Shown piece by piece: positions 34,954 to 44,588 of a stretch of DNA of 64,000 nucleotides. A program made the position numbers and the translations under genes. The notes beneath the pieces were generated by a model. It saw only the letters and a list, made by a program, of their open reading frames with translations, had not been told where the DNA came from and ran no database searches. This DNA is from an uncultured Prevotella sp. (GTDB taxonomy: Bacteria > Bacteroidota > Bacteroidia > Bacteroidales > Bacteroidaceae), in NCBI GenBank assembly GCA_946402275.1, contig CAMIVY010000007.1:46516-110515 (forward strand), read 5' to 3'. The stretch's first letter is position 1. Every line of letters starts with the position of its first letter.

Positions 34954-36486
34954 ATGGCTCAGATAGAATTAAGATTGTCGAGTAAGGTACAGAAGGAAAC
35001 AAAAATGTGTGAGGTGCTTATACGTTTCTTTCAGGGAACGAAGTTCAACACACGGGCAAAGAGTGGTATCTTCATTTCTCCTGAATACTTTGAATACTAT
35101 ATCGACAGGGCAAAGACGGAGAAGAATGATGTCAAGGTGCCTGCTAATCTCGCTACTGTCACTCAGGAGAAGGCAGATAAGAACAACTATGTCCTCAGGC
35201 AGAGCGGACTGATAGTTATCAAGCAGCGTTTGGAAACGCCTGATGTAAAATACCATCGTGAGCAGGCTAACCGGCTTGATGAACTCAAGAAGACTATCAT
35301 CGAAACCTATGAAAGCAATAGGGACGAAAATGTCACAAGCGAATGGCTTCAACTTGTCTGCGATAAGTTCGTTAACCCAGACAAGTTTATCGTTAGAGCA
35401 AAGGAACAGAAGTCTTTCTATGTGCTTGCTGAGGAGTATATTGCCAAGCGAAAGATCTCCTATGCCCATGCCAAGGTGTTTCGTGTCCTGATGCGTGAGG
35501 TGGCAAGGTTCGAGGGCTATCTTCGTGCAAAGGAGCCCGGTTACCAGAACTTCGTTTTCGACATCAACACCGTCACACGAAAGGACATCGAAAACTTCAT
35601 CGAATATCTTCGTCATGAATACAGCCTGTCTCAGGAGAATCCTGATTTATATAAGCAGTTGCTGACGGAATATCCCGCCAGCGTCACGAAAGGCAACTGC
35701 AAGTTGGAGGATCGTGGTGAGAACACTGTCATCAAAGCCGCCAAGCGATTAAAGTCACTGTTCCTGTGGTTCTATGAGGAAGAGTATACCAGGAACAGAC
35801 CGTTCGACGGCATCAATATCGGTACGGAGAAGGTGGGTACACCTTATTATATAACTATAGAGGAGAGAAATACCATAGCAGAGACAGATCTTGCTGCAGC
35901 TTATGATGCTATGTCGGAGGAAGACAGAAAGGGTATCAGCAAGATTCATCTTCCTGAATATGGCGTACAGAGGGACATCTTCATATTCCAATGTTTCGTT
36001 GGTTGTCGTGTGGGCGACCTCCTGAATCTCACGCCTGGCAATATCGTTGATGGAATCCTGACTTATACCCCACACAAGACAAAGGACAATGGCGACCAGG
36101 CTGTTCAGGCTCGTGTGCCACTCCACCCTAAAGCCATGGAACTGGTGAAGAAGTATGAAGGCGTCAGCAAACAGGGTATGCTCTTCCCATTCATCAGTGC
36201 TCAGAAATATAACGACTCCATTAAGAAGGTCTTTAAAATGGCTGGTATAACCAGGAATGTTATCATCCGCAATGCCCGCACTGGAGAAAATGAACTGGTT
36301 CCCATTGATACCGTGGCATCGAGCCACCTTGCGCGACGCACATTCATCGGCAATGCTTATTTCAAAGTCAGCGATCCAAATCTGATTGGCAAGATGAGTG
36401 GCCACGTTGACGGAAGTAGGGCGTTCAAGCGATACCGTAACATCGAGGATGAAACCCTGAAGAGCGTTATTGACTTAATTGGCTAA
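34954..36486 (+). CDS. Tyrosine recombinase (integrase) of element 1
   Basis: A 510-residue site-specific recombinase. The N-terminal arm-binding and core-binding (SAM-like) domains cover about residues 1-290. Catalytic residues: R in GCRVGDL (about 352), K in TKDNGDQAVQARVPL, H458 and R461 in SSHLARRTF, H484 in MSGH, nucleophile Y494 in FKRYRNI. It is closely similar throughout to the integrase at 62362. It lies 324 bp downstream of the left attachment core, the position expected for the enzyme that moves this element. Confidence 0.94.
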   Translation: MAQIELRLSSKVQKETKMCEVLIRFFQGTKFNTRAKSGIFISPEYFEYYIDRAKTEKNDVKVPANLATVTQEKADKNNYVLRQSGLIVIKQRLETPDVKYHREQANRLDELKKTIIETYESNRDENVTSEWLQLVCDKFVNPDKFIVRAKEQKSFYVLAEEYIAKRKISYAHAKVFRVLMREVARFEGYLRAKEPGYQNFVFDINTVTRKDIENFIEYLRHEYSLSQENPDLYKQLLTEYPASVTKGNCKLEDRGENTVIKAAKRLKSLFLWFYEEEYTRNRPFDGINIGTEKVGTPYYITIEERNTIAETDLAAAYDAMSEEDRKGISKIHLPEYGVQRDIFIFQCFVGCRVGDLLNLTPGNIVDGILTYTPHKTKDNGDQAVQARVPLHPKAMELVKKYEGVSKQGMLFPFISAQKYNDSIKKVFKMAGITRNVIIRNARTGENELVPIDTVASSHLARRTFIGNAYFKVSDPNLIGKMSGHVDGSRAFKRYRNIEDETLKSVIDLIG

Positions 36487-36508
36487 ATTTGCCCCAAAGG
36501 AATATAAA

Positions 36509-36540
36509 GTAGGATTATAATAAGGTAGGATTATAATAAA
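36509..36540. repeat. Two tandem 16-bp repeats after the integrase
   Basis: GTAGGATTATAATAA plus one base, twice in a row. Confidence 0.85.
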
Positions 36541-36576
36541 AAAAACGCGCAAAAGTATATCATTTTAGACAAATTA

Positions 36577-36608
36577 TTTGGATATTTGACAAAAAAGATA
36601 TAATTTTG
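36577..36608 (+). promoter_or_regulatory. Promoter for the AbiE-like operon
   Basis: -33 TTTG (36577-36580), 20-bp spacer, -7 TAATTTTG (36601-36608), 19 bp before the ATG. Confidence 0.8.
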
Positions 36609-36627
36609 CAGCCAAAACAGAGAATTT

Positions 36628-37380
36628 ATGACAGCGACAGAGGCGATATTGAACTATGCAACCATGCAAGGAAGGACTTTCCATCGGAAAGACCTTCTGC
36701 TTGATGTCGCTCGTCGGAAAGAGGATATCAGGGTAGAGGCCATTGATTTGCAGATCAATCGTCTTATTGCTTCTGGGATGCTGCGTCGAGTAGGACATGG
36801 GGAATATGAACTAACCGACAACAGCTTGCCGGAGTTCGTCTATCGGCCATCAGAAGCTGAGAAAGAAATCTATGGCAAACTCAAACGGCAATTTCCATTT
36901 CTCGATTTCTGCATCTGGAGTCCGAATGTTCTGGCTTCATTCATGCTTCATGTTCCAAATATAGGCTATACCTTTATTGATGTCGAGAAGGACGGTATGG
37001 AGTCAGTCTTTAACGCCTTACAGGGAATGGAGCTAAACAGGAACATCCTCCTTTCGCCGTCACTCATGGACTGCGACCGTTATCTGACGGGCACGGATGC
37101 TATTGTCGTCCGTCAGCTGATAGGTCAGTCGCCGTTGACGGAAGTGGATGGTTGCACCGTACCACGTATCGAGAAAATCATGGTTGATGCCATTGGCGAC
37201 AATGAACTCTTTTTCGCCAGTGGCTCAGAGATATATAATATATTTGAATACGCGCGTGAAAGGAACCATGTCAACATGAGCAAACTATTGAGATACGCCT
37301 CTCGCCGTAACCGTAAAACAAAAGTAGAACAAATCATAAACAGCATAGACAATGATAAATCCAAGAAGCAGATCCCTTGA
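36628..37380 (+). CDS. AbiEi-type antitoxin (DUF6577-like)
   Basis: A 250-residue protein with an N-terminal winged helix (FHRKDLLLDVARR, AIDLQINRLIASGMLRRVGHGEYELT) followed by an AbiEi-like C-terminal domain, matching DUF6577-type proteins that precede AbiEii toxins in Bacteroidota. It should neutralise the partner and repress the operon through the winged helix. The 3' end overlaps the toxin gene by 29 nt, a typical coupled pair. Located directly after the integrase, where it would stabilise the element and may block phages. Confidence 0.82.
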   Translation: MTATEAILNYATMQGRTFHRKDLLLDVARRKEDIRVEAIDLQINRLIASGMLRRVGHGEYELTDNSLPEFVYRPSEAEKEIYGKLKRQFPFLDFCIWSPNVLASFMLHVPNIGYTFIDVEKDGMESVFNALQGMELNRNILLSPSLMDCDRYLTGTDAIVVRQLIGQSPLTEVDGCTVPRIEKIMVDAIGDNELFFASGSEIYNIFEYARERNHVNMSKLLRYASRRNRKTKVEQIINSIDNDKSKKQIP

Positions 37381-38416
37381 ATGGATAACGGAGGTAGCTC
37401 AGAAGATGGGTGTTCGCGATAAGGCATTAATGGAGAAAACCATCCGGGCTTTCTCGTTGTTAGAGGCTCTGGCCCGTTCTGGCTGTCCTTTCCTTTTCAA
37501 AGGCGGTAGTTCATTGATGCTTCACCTGAATACCAGCAAACGTCTGTCCATAGATATAGATATTATCTGCCCACCAGGCACCGTCATCGAGGATTACCTC
37601 GGCAAATATGCTGAGGAATACGGATTTGGTAAAGTGGAACTGGTTGAGCGAATCTCGCGCACCGATGTTCCCAAAAAGCATGCCAAATTCTACTATGAGG
37701 TGAGCTATCCCGGCAATGGCGGTCAAGATAAGATCTTGCTCGACGTTCTCTTTGAGGAAACGCACTACTCCAAAGTTGTTTCTCTACCCATCCAAAGCCC
37801 GCTACTACTTACCGAAGAACCTCTGGTTATGGTAAACCTCCCAAGTCACGAAGATTTGCTTGGCGATAAATTGACAGCTTTTGCTCCTCACACTACAGGC
37901 ATTCCATTCTTCAAAGGTGAGAAGAAGTGTACGATGGAGATTATCAAACAACTCTTTGATGTGGCATCATTGTTTGACATCACTGACAACCTCTCTGTCA
38001 CGAGGAGCACCTTCACGAAGTTTGCTGCCGTTGAATTAGAGTATCGTCACCTGCCGACAGACAATATCCAGCAGGTTCTTGATGACATCTACCATACCGC
38101 TCTATGCATTAGCATGCGTGGCGTGGAGAGTCCTGACGAATTCAAGCTGTTACAAGATGGCATCATCCGTATTGGAAACTTCATTCACAGCGAGAAATAT
38201 ACCCTCGACTCTGCCATCATCAATGCTGCTAAAGCCGCTTATCTCAGCAAGCTTTTGGAATACGACATAAATGAGGTGCATCATTATGACCCTGACAAAT
38301 TGGGCGATTTGGCGGCACAAACCATTCAGCAGCCGCTTCCCACAAAGCTAAACAAACTAAAGAAGACCCATCCAGAGGCCTTCTTCTATTGGAATGCAAT
38401 ACAGTCTGTTCTATAA
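37352..38416 (+). CDS. AbiEii/AbiGii-type nucleotidyltransferase toxin
   Basis: A 354-residue nucleotidyltransferase-fold toxin. FLFKGGSSLMLHLNTSKR followed by LSIDIDI gives the GGS (51-53) and DxD (D68, D70) catalytic motif of AbiEii. The later LGDKLTAFAPHTTGIPF is the conserved second block with the K needed for nucleotide transfer. Members such as MenT add nucleotides to tRNA; here the target is unknown. Type IV or VII-like regulation in the family; cognate antitoxin is the overlapping upstream gene. Roughly 10-15% longer than the typical 300-residue AbiEii. Confidence 0.88.
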   Translation: MINPRSRSLEWITEVAQKMGVRDKALMEKTIRAFSLLEALARSGCPFLFKGGSSLMLHLNTSKRLSIDIDIICPPGTVIEDYLGKYAEEYGFGKVELVERISRTDVPKKHAKFYYEVSYPGNGGQDKILLDVLFEETHYSKVVSLPIQSPLLLTEEPLVMVNLPSHEDLLGDKLTAFAPHTTGIPFFKGEKKCTMEIIKQLFDVASLFDITDNLSVTRSTFTKFAAVELEYRHLPTDNIQQVLDDIYHTALCISMRGVESPDEFKLLQDGIIRIGNFIHSEKYTLDSAIINAAKAAYLSKLLEYDINEVHHYDPDKLGDLAAQTIQQPLPTKLNKLKKTHPEAFFYWNAIQSVL

Positions 38417-38434
38417 GCGGTATTCCTAAGTTCC

Positions 38435-39079
38435 TTATTTCTTGTTCTGATCCTTAGGGGTAACTGTAATCTTGATGATACGTTCTTCCTCAGGCAGTTC
38501 CAGTTGCTGCATGAGGAACTTCTTGTATTGTTCTGATGTGAATTGCATTTGATAAATTGGTTGTATTGGGGTCATTTTACTTTGTATTTCCTCAATGAGA
38601 TCTGCGGCAGATTGCGCTTTTTTAACAACGCAGAACTCTTCAAAGAAATTGTATTTTAGCAGGTTGGATATGACGACCAGTTTGCCCGTATCTAAATCTG
38701 CTCTTTTCAATAATCGGCTCACTTCGGGTTGCTTTACTCCTAATTGATGGGCAAACTCGGATTGGGTCATTTTTGATTCTTTCAACTGCCTTTCGATAGA
38801 CGAACCTATGTGAACAGTTGGCCATCGACGGCCCTCTTCACCTGAATGGCCGTCTTCCCGTCCACAGAATTCTTCAAAGAAATTGTAGTCCAGCTTTTCG
38901 CATATAACTTGAAGCTTGGAAGTGTCCATCGTTTCTTTTTTCAGGATTCTGCTTGCATTTGACTGAGGCATTTGCATCCTTCTGGCAAATTCTGCCTTTG
39001 ATATGTGCATTGTTTCCATTCGGCTCTCGATAAGGGAACCGATATTGATATCTACGGGAAAATTGCCACTTATAACCAT
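38435..39079 (-). CDS. Double-HTH (XRE-type) regulator
   Basis: A 214-residue protein with two similar helix-turn-helix domains: ISKAEFARRMQMPQSNASRILKK (first) and MTQSEFAHQLGVKQPEVSRLLKR (second), each followed by a CEKLDYNFFEEFC or NLLKYNFFEEFC segment, so it arose by internal duplication. The ATG giving MVISGNFPVDINIGS is preferred to one 33 nt upstream. Probably controls element genes, perhaps the divergently read excisionase-like gene. Convergent with AbiEii. Confidence 0.8.
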   Translation of the reverse strand: MVISGNFPVDINIGSLIESRMETMHISKAEFARRMQMPQSNASRILKKETMDTSKLQVICEKLDYNFFEEFCGREDGHSGEEGRRWPTVHIGSSIERQLKESKMTQSEFAHQLGVKQPEVSRLLKRADLDTGKLVVISNLLKYNFFEEFCVVKKAQSAADLIEEIQSKMTPIQPIYQMQFTSEQYKKFLMQQLELPEEERIIKITVTPKDQNKK

Positions 39080-39115
39080 AATATAGTTAAATAAACTTAA
39101 TTTGAATACCAAAAA

Positions 39116-39147
39116 CTTGTCAGTTATGGTATATTTGATTAACTTTG
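39116..39147 (+). promoter_or_regulatory. Promoter for the excisionase-like/ParA genes
   Basis: -33 CTTG (39116-39119), 20-bp spacer, -7 TAACTTTG (39140-39147); leader of about 90 nt. Confidence 0.7.
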
Positions 39148-39245
39148 CACTCGAATTTGAGAATCATTCTCAGGATTAAGCGCTGAATTTCGGTGCAAAT
39201 ATAATAAAATAATTCGAATATAACAAATTTAATAATAAAAAATAT

Positions 39246-39635
39246 ATGAGAACTGATAATTTAATTGAAAAGTCTACAATGACTTCAGGAGTGGCAGATA
39301 ACAATTCTGCTTTATTCGCTGATTTGTATGCAAATCGGCTGGTGTCTCAAATTAAGAATTCTGGTGATCGCATCGATTTGACCTTTACGGGTGAAGGTGC
39401 TTTGGCATTTGCAAGAGCACTTGTGAAGTACGTTGATGAAAGGGAACCAAGAGTCGTGCAACAGGAGGAAGAGGATTCCCTCATGCCTAAGCAGGAGGTG
39501 ATGTCAAAGCTTGGTGTAACTCATGCGACGCTCTGGAATTGGGCGAACAAGAACTACCTCGTACCAGTAAAGGTCGGTCGGAAAGTGTTTTATCACAAGG
39601 CTGACATTGACAATCTTTGTGAAAGCAAGAAGTAA
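39246..39635 (+). CDS. Excisionase-like helix-turn-helix protein
   Basis: A 129-residue protein whose C-terminal half MPKQEVMSKLGVTHATLWNWANKNYLVPVKVGRKVFYHKADI is a MerR/excisionase-type (HTH_17) winged helix. The N-terminal half has no recognised fold. Such proteins direct excision or control integrase and mobilization genes on Bacteroides elements. It leads the ParA operon, with a hairpin following its stop. Confidence 0.8.
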   Translation: MRTDNLIEKSTMTSGVADNNSALFADLYANRLVSQIKNSGDRIDLTFTGEGALAFARALVKYVDEREPRVVQQEEEDSLMPKQEVMSKLGVTHATLWNWANKNYLVPVKVGRKVFYHKADIDNLCESKK

Positions 39636-39642
39636 GAGTAAT

Positions 39643-39659
39643 GCCCTCATTGTGAGGGC
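39643..39659 (+). terminator. Hairpin between the excisionase-like and parA genes
   Basis: GCCCTCA (39643-39649) / TGAGGGC (39653-39659), 3-nt loop, no T-run directly after; may be a partial terminator or processing site. Confidence 0.5.
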
Positions 39660-39710
39660 TATACTCTCAATGACATTATATAAAATCATAATTTAAGTAT
39701 ATTATATAAG

Positions 39711-40361
39711 ATGAGTAAAGTTGTATTGTTTTCGAATATCAAGGGTGGTGTTGGTAAGACCACGTTGTGCGCCCATTTCTCTGAGTACCTGAACGAAAAA
39801 GGCATGTCGGTGAGTGCTGCGGATGCAGATATCCAGGCATCGTTGACCAGACATCGTGAGCGCGAGATAGAAGCAAACCCGGAACATGCTGTATCATGGG
39901 AGATCGTAAAGCTCAATACGCTTGATGCCGGTAAGTTGAAAGCCGACATGAAGAAGCTCCGTCAAAAAGACGGCATCGTGGTGATTGACTGTCCGGGTAA
40001 TCTCAACGACAACAACCTCGCCATCATCTACTCACAGGCCGACCTTATCGTGGTTCCAATGGCCTACGATGTTGACACTATCGACGCGACGGGTATCTTT
40101 GTTTCCGTCATCGGCAAGATGACATCTGCCCGTCTGGTGTTCCTGCCCAACCGCATCAACACTACGGAAGGCAAGGCGCATGAGAAGGAGATGCGCGAAG
40201 AGACCATTTCCATTCTTGGCAAACTCGGTACTGTCACGCCGAGAATCAAGCAGAGCGTGGTCATCAAGCGATACTCCACCCTCTATCCGCTCGACAAATA
40301 CCAGTACGCTGCCGTTGAGCATGCTTTCGACCGAATCATAGAAGAAATCAATAAGTTGTAA
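39711..40361 (+). CDS. ParA-family partition/mobilization ATPase
   Basis: A 216-residue Walker-type ATPase: deviant Walker A SNIKGGVGKTTL (8-19) and Walker B VVIDCPGNLND. It resembles the short ParA/Soj-like proteins of Bacteroides mobile elements rather than chromosomal ParA with an N-terminal HTH. It would help maintain or position the circular intermediate. The next gene, 5 nt on, probably encodes its partner. Confidence 0.92.
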   Translation: MSKVVLFSNIKGGVGKTTLCAHFSEYLNEKGMSVSAADADIQASLTRHREREIEANPEHAVSWEIVKLNTLDAGKLKADMKKLRQKDGIVVIDCPGNLNDNNLAIIYSQADLIVVPMAYDVDTIDATGIFVSVIGKMTSARLVFLPNRINTTEGKAHEKEMREETISILGKLGTVTPRIKQSVVIKRYSTLYPLDKYQYAAVEHAFDRIIEEINKL

Positions 40362-40366
40362 GAGTT

Positions 40367-40738
40367 ATGACAAAGAAAGAGAATAAACCAGTTAACCCAT
40401 TCTTCTCAAAGAGTGGTGGGGACATCAGTCTGGCAGAAAGTGTAATGTCAGTTGTCGCTGATAGCTCGGCACACGCAGAGCCTCTTGAAGGCACTGTGAA
40501 TAGTGGTAACGAAGGAAACTACAGCAAGGCCAGGGAGTGGAAGAAGTTCATGACGCTGCTCGACGACTATACAGGCGTGAAGGGACAAGGTGCTGCCGTC
40601 TGGATTCCCACCGAGGTGAAGAAGCAGATAGAACTCATCCGCGCCAATGCAAAGGCGAACATCCCCATCCGTGCCATTGCCGCAGCGATGATTATGGCCT
40701 TTATAGCCGAGCACCGCGGGGAGTTGCAGGGTCTATAG
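40367..40738 (+). CDS. Small ParA-partner-like protein
   Basis: A 123-residue protein with an unstructured N-terminal 50 residues and a C-terminal segment VWIPTEVKKQIELIRANAKANIPIRAIAAAMIMAFIAEH that looks like a ribbon-helix-helix domain, as in DUF3408-type or ParB-like partners of ParA on Bacteroides elements. Family not certain. It lies 5 nt after parA and 56 nt before the primase gene. Confidence 0.65.
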   Translation: MTKKENKPVNPFFSKSGGDISLAESVMSVVADSSAHAEPLEGTVNSGNEGNYSKAREWKKFMTLLDDYTGVKGQGAAVWIPTEVKKQIELIRANAKANIPIRAIAAAMIMAFIAEHRGELQGL

Positions 40739-40794
40739 CCTCTCAGCCTCGTTATATACTTATATTATACGATTATATAATACAATTATTGAAC

Positions 40795-43700
40795 ATGATT
40801 GATAAGAAATACATTGATTTGATCCTCGACACGGTGGACCTTCAGGAGGTGGTCTCAGACTATGGGATTGCGTTGAAGGTGAAAGGTCATCGTGCTTGGG
40901 GATGCTGCCCATTCCACAATGAGAATACCGCTTCGTTCTGCGTCGATACTGCCAAGAACCTCTGGTTCTGCCACGGTGCCTGCCATGAGGGCGGCAACGT
41001 GATTACCTTCGTCATGAAGATGGAGAACCTGCCCTTTCCCCTTGCCGTCAAGAAGCTGCTGAAGGAAAAGAAGAACATCTCCCTGACTGACAATGAACTC
41101 CAGTCCACGCCGGAGGAAGAGGAGAAATACAAGAAGAAGGAGTCCATGCGCATTATCAACGCGAAGTTGTGCGCTTTCTTCTTCGAGGAGATTCAGAAGG
41201 ACACGCCCGTCGCCAAGTTGGCGAGGGAATACATGCTTGGCCGTTGGAATGAGGAATACTGCCATGAGCAGCAGATAGGCTTCGCACCTGACGACTGGAC
41301 ATCGGTGGTCGATTTCGCAACCAAGGCAGGACTGAGCCTTGACCTGATGCAGGAGATGGGCATCCTGAAGATGAGCGAGAAGACCGACAAGCTGTACTGC
41401 GTCTATAAGAACCGCCTCATGATTCCCATCCGCGACCGCTATTCCAATATCGAGGGCTTCACGGCAAGAGCTTTGGATGACAAGGCAGAGCGCAAGTACA
41501 TCAACTCGTCTGACAGCATTCTCTACAACAAGTCTGAGTCCATCTTTGGCATTGATGCAGCCGTCAAAGCCGCACGACAGGAAGAAAAGCTCTATCTGGT
41601 GGAGGGTGGCCCCGATGTGGTCAAGCTCCAGTCTCTCGGCATTCATAATACGATAGCCTCGTTAGGTGGAGGATGGACGAAGGAACAGTTCCAGATGCTG
41701 AAGGACTACCGCTTGAAGAGTTGTACGCTCTGCTTCATTCCCGATTCTGACCTACCGAAAGAAGGCGAGACCTTGGGCGCAGGATTCAAGAACGTGTTGA
41801 GAAACGGTGCCATCGCCATACAGCAGGGCTTTACGGTCAGCGTGAAGGAGATTCCCAACGACATTCATGCCGAACACGCGAAGAAACTCGACCCTGATGA
41901 GTTCATCAACGACAGATCTGACCTCTCAGGACTACAGGAAAAGGAGTTCATCGTCTGGTTCTTCTCCAAGAAACTGAATAAGGAGGGTACGACAGAAGAG
42001 AAACAGAAGGTGGTGGAGGAAGTCTGCGACTTGCTCCTTCATATCAAGAATGAGGATGTGAAGGAACAGTACATCACCCAACTCTCCAAGATTGACGGCT
42101 CCAAGGCCTTGTGGCATCAGGCTCTCAACTCTGCCAAGGTTCGTGAACAGCAGCGTCGTTCCGAGAAGAACAAGGAAAGCGGTATCGACATGCTCCGTTC
42201 CTTTGGCTTCACGGTGCAGCATGGTTGCTACTATGGCTGTGACAAGCATGGCGACGAGGTGCAGCTGTCAAACTTCACCCTGAGACCTTTGTACCATATC
42301 AAAGATGACATTCAACCTGTGCGGCTGTTTGAAATCAACAACACAGACCCGTCAACTCCCCCTGAAATCATTGAGTTGGATATGGATGCAATAACCTCCG
42401 CAAAGACATTCAGAAAGAAGCTACTGGGTATCGGCAATTACACTTGGCTGGCTGGCGAGGAAGCCTTGATCCAGCTGCAGAGATACCTGGCACAGGTGAC
42501 AGAGACAGCGGTTGAAATCAAGCAACTGGGCTGGCAGAAACAGGGCTTCTACTGCTTTTGTAATGGTGCATACGAGGATGGAGAGTGGCATGAGGTCGAT
42601 GGTTATGGTATTGTAAGGCTGAACTCAGGCAACTACTATCTCCCTGCCATGTCGAGCATCTACAGGAATAGTGTGGAGTTGTTTGCCAACGAGAGAAAGT
42701 TCCGCCACAAGCCTCATACCAACATTTCACTCCACGACTATTTCCAGAAGATGGTGCAGGTTCATGGCGACAATGCGATGGTGGGCCTTTGCTTTTATAT
42801 GGCGACGCTTTTCCGCGACATTGTAAGAACCAAGGCACGCTGTTTCCCCATCCTTGACCTCTTCGGACCAAAAGGTTCCGGTAAGACCGAGCTGGGTCAT
42901 TCGCTCATGTCATTCTTCATCAGCGAGAACGACCCTCAGAGCATCGTTTCCGACTCTCTTCCTGCACTGTCTGATGCGGTGTCGAGCTATAGCAATGCAC
43001 TCGTCCAGATTGACGAGTATTCCAACAACATCGACATCAAGAGGATTGAGTGGCTGAAAGGCTTGTGGGCTGGTATCGGTAGGAGCAAGATGAATCTCGA
43101 CAAGAAGGAGCGTGAACAGGCCAGGGTGGATAGTGGGGTGATCATCACTGGTCAAGAGATGCCCACTGCTGACATTGCACTATTCACCCGCCTGATCTAT
43201 CTGACCTATGACCGGCAGCACCACACCCAGGAAGAGCGCGAACGCTGGAAAGACCTGGTTCACTACCGCCTGATGGGTGCCACGCATATCACTTTGGAGA
43301 TCCTGTCACACCGGAATAAGTTCGAGGCCTGTTTCGATGAGGCATGGAAGAAGGCCGAGGTTGACCTGTCCTATCGTCTGAAGGGCTATGATGTCATGGA
43401 CCGTATCGAGCGCAACTGGTATGTTCCATTGTCTGCCTACCTCGCTTTGGAGGACGTTATAAAGCTTCCATTCCGTTACGAAGCGCTATTGGACTTCTGC
43501 GTGAAGTGCGTGATTCGCCAGAACGACCTGTGCTCCAAGACCGATGAGGTGTCCGGCTTCTGGCGTATCATCAGCAGCGCCCAGCAGAAAGGAACTATCA
43601 TGAACGGCCAGCACTATGTCATCAAGGGGAAGAAGAGCATCAAGACCAATGCACAGAAGGAGGCTATTGAGTTTGGCGATGTCAGACAGATCCTGATGAT

Positions 43701-44076
43701 CCGAAAGGACATCATGCTCACCACCTATCGCGAACTCGGAAAGAAGATGGACGAGAAGCTGCTGTCAACAGAGTCCATGCTCCACTACCTCCAGATTTCA
43801 ACCGAGTATCTCGGCGTGTCCTATGCCCCAGAGCGGTTCAAGAAGTTCAACTCCAACGGTCAGCCCATGCAGGAACCTATCATGGAAGGGTGCAACATCA
43901 AGGGCTACAGAACCATCTACGAGCAAGACCGCCCTTTGTGCTTCGACTATAAGATGGTGAGCGAGAAGTTCGGCATCAACCTTGACTCGTGTGTGGACTC
44001 CGGCGATGAGAAGCCTGTCGATCCTGTAGAGGCAGAAATTCCCTTTGGGAAACCGACGGATGACTTACCTTTCTGA
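40795..44076 (+). CDS. DnaG-like primase fused to a helicase/ATPase domain
   Basis: A 1093-residue replication protein. The start MIDKKYIDLILDTVDLQEVV begins like DnaG; the long open frame upstream is an artefact overlapping the previous gene. CHC2-type zinc ribbon: C38-P-F-H41, C59, C63. Toprim domain near LYLVEGGPDVVKLQSLG to CFIPDSD (acidic E, DxD). The C-terminal half has Walker A FGPKGSGKTELGHSL and a Walker B-like LVQIDEYSNN. This combines RNA-primer synthesis with a AAA-type helicase and would start replication of the circular element. Confidence 0.87.
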   Translation: MIDKKYIDLILDTVDLQEVVSDYGIALKVKGHRAWGCCPFHNENTASFCVDTAKNLWFCHGACHEGGNVITFVMKMENLPFPLAVKKLLKEKKNISLTDNELQSTPEEEEKYKKKESMRIINAKLCAFFFEEIQKDTPVAKLAREYMLGRWNEEYCHEQQIGFAPDDWTSVVDFATKAGLSLDLMQEMGILKMSEKTDKLYCVYKNRLMIPIRDRYSNIEGFTARALDDKAERKYINSSDSILYNKSESIFGIDAAVKAARQEEKLYLVEGGPDVVKLQSLGIHNTIASLGGGWTKEQFQMLKDYRLKSCTLCFIPDSDLPKEGETLGAGFKNVLRNGAIAIQQGFTVSVKEIPNDIHAEHAKKLDPDEFINDRSDLSGLQEKEFIVWFFSKKLNKEGTTEEKQKVVEEVCDLLLHIKNEDVKEQYITQLSKIDGSKALWHQALNSAKVREQQRRSEKNKESGIDMLRSFGFTVQHGCYYGCDKHGDEVQLSNFTLRPLYHIKDDIQPVRLFEINNTDPSTPPEIIELDMDAITSAKTFRKKLLGIGNYTWLAGEEALIQLQRYLAQVTETAVEIKQLGWQKQGFYCFCNGAYEDGEWHEVDGYGIVRLNSGNYYLPAMSSIYRNSVELFANERKFRHKPHTNISLHDYFQKMVQVHGDNAMVGLCFYMATLFRDIVRTKARCFPILDLFGPKGSGKTELGHSLMSFFISENDPQSIVSDSLPALSDAVSSYSNALVQIDEYSNNIDIKRIEWLKGLWAGIGRSKMNLDKKEREQARVDSGVIITGQEMPTADIALFTRLIYLTYDRQHHTQEERERWKDLVHYRLMGATHITLEILSHRNKFEACFDEAWKKAEVDLSYRLKGYDVMDRIERNWYVPLSAYLALEDVIKLPFRYEALLDFCVKCVIRQNDLCSKTDEVSGFWRIISSAQQKGTIMNGQHYVIKGKKSIKTNAQKEAIEFGDVRQILMIRKDIMLTTYRELGKKMDEKLLSTESMLHYLQISTEYLGVSYAPERFKKFNSNGQPMQEPIMEGCNIKGYRTIYEQDRPLCFDYKMVSEKFGINLDSCVDSGDEKPVDPVEAEIPFGKPTDDLPF

Positions 44077-44108
44077 CAATTGCAAATTTGAAGAGGTACG
44101 AATATGGA

Positions 44109-44350
44109 TGTAGCAAATGTAGCAAAATGTGCATTGCAGATAATCAGACACTTATCTACATTTTCAGATGTAACAAGATGGTGTCAATCTGTAGCAACGG
44201 AAAAGGCAGTTGTCTGTTCTTGTAGTAGTATGGTAGCAATTCTGAGCAATATATCTATTCCCTTTATTACTGATAGAAATAAGGAGATGCTGAAAACCAG
44301 CAAGTTGCATCCCGCAGCCTTTGCTGCATCGGTTTGCTACAATTGCTACA
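44109..44350. repeat. Inverted iteron pair between primase and relaxase
   Basis: TGTAGCAA occurs at 44109, 44118 and 44190; its complement TTGCTACA at 44334 and 44343. The two outer tandem pairs form a 17-bp inverted repeat with one mismatch. A 158-codon open frame over this stretch (44104-44580) has no recognisable domain and is considered non-coding. Confidence 0.7.
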
Positions 44351-44505
44351 GCACCATTTACGGGCAGGCTTACAGCCTTTATCGCTCTCGTCCATTTGCT
44401 TGCGGCAGGGATTCAATGATGAATCCACAACATATTAGGGGTCATAATGTCAATGCTGCCATATCACCCCAATATGCCAAAGGCTCGTCAGCCCTTGGGA
44501 CCCGA

Positions 44506-44526
44506 CCAGGAGTGACCCTCTCCTGG
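44506..44526. other. Candidate oriT hairpin upstream of the relaxase
   Basis: CCAGGAG (44506-44512) / CTCCTGG (44520-44526), 7-nt loop TGACCCT, in a C-rich stretch ending 60 bp before the relaxase start. Relaxase nick sites usually sit beside such a hairpin next to the mob gene. Confidence 0.5.
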
Positions 44527-44588
44527 ACCTCCGCTCAGTGGCCTGCCCCTAAGTACCCCACAATCATGAACATTAATTGATTTCGACT

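Noticed and set aside
40537..40794. Extended N-terminus of the primase
   Set aside because: It overlaps the well-supported ParA-partner gene in another frame, and the DnaG-like start MIDKKYIDL at 40795 is clear.
44104..44580. 158-codon open frame between the primase and relaxase genes
   Set aside because: No domain, odd composition, and it covers the inverted iterons and candidate oriT hairpin; treated as non-coding.
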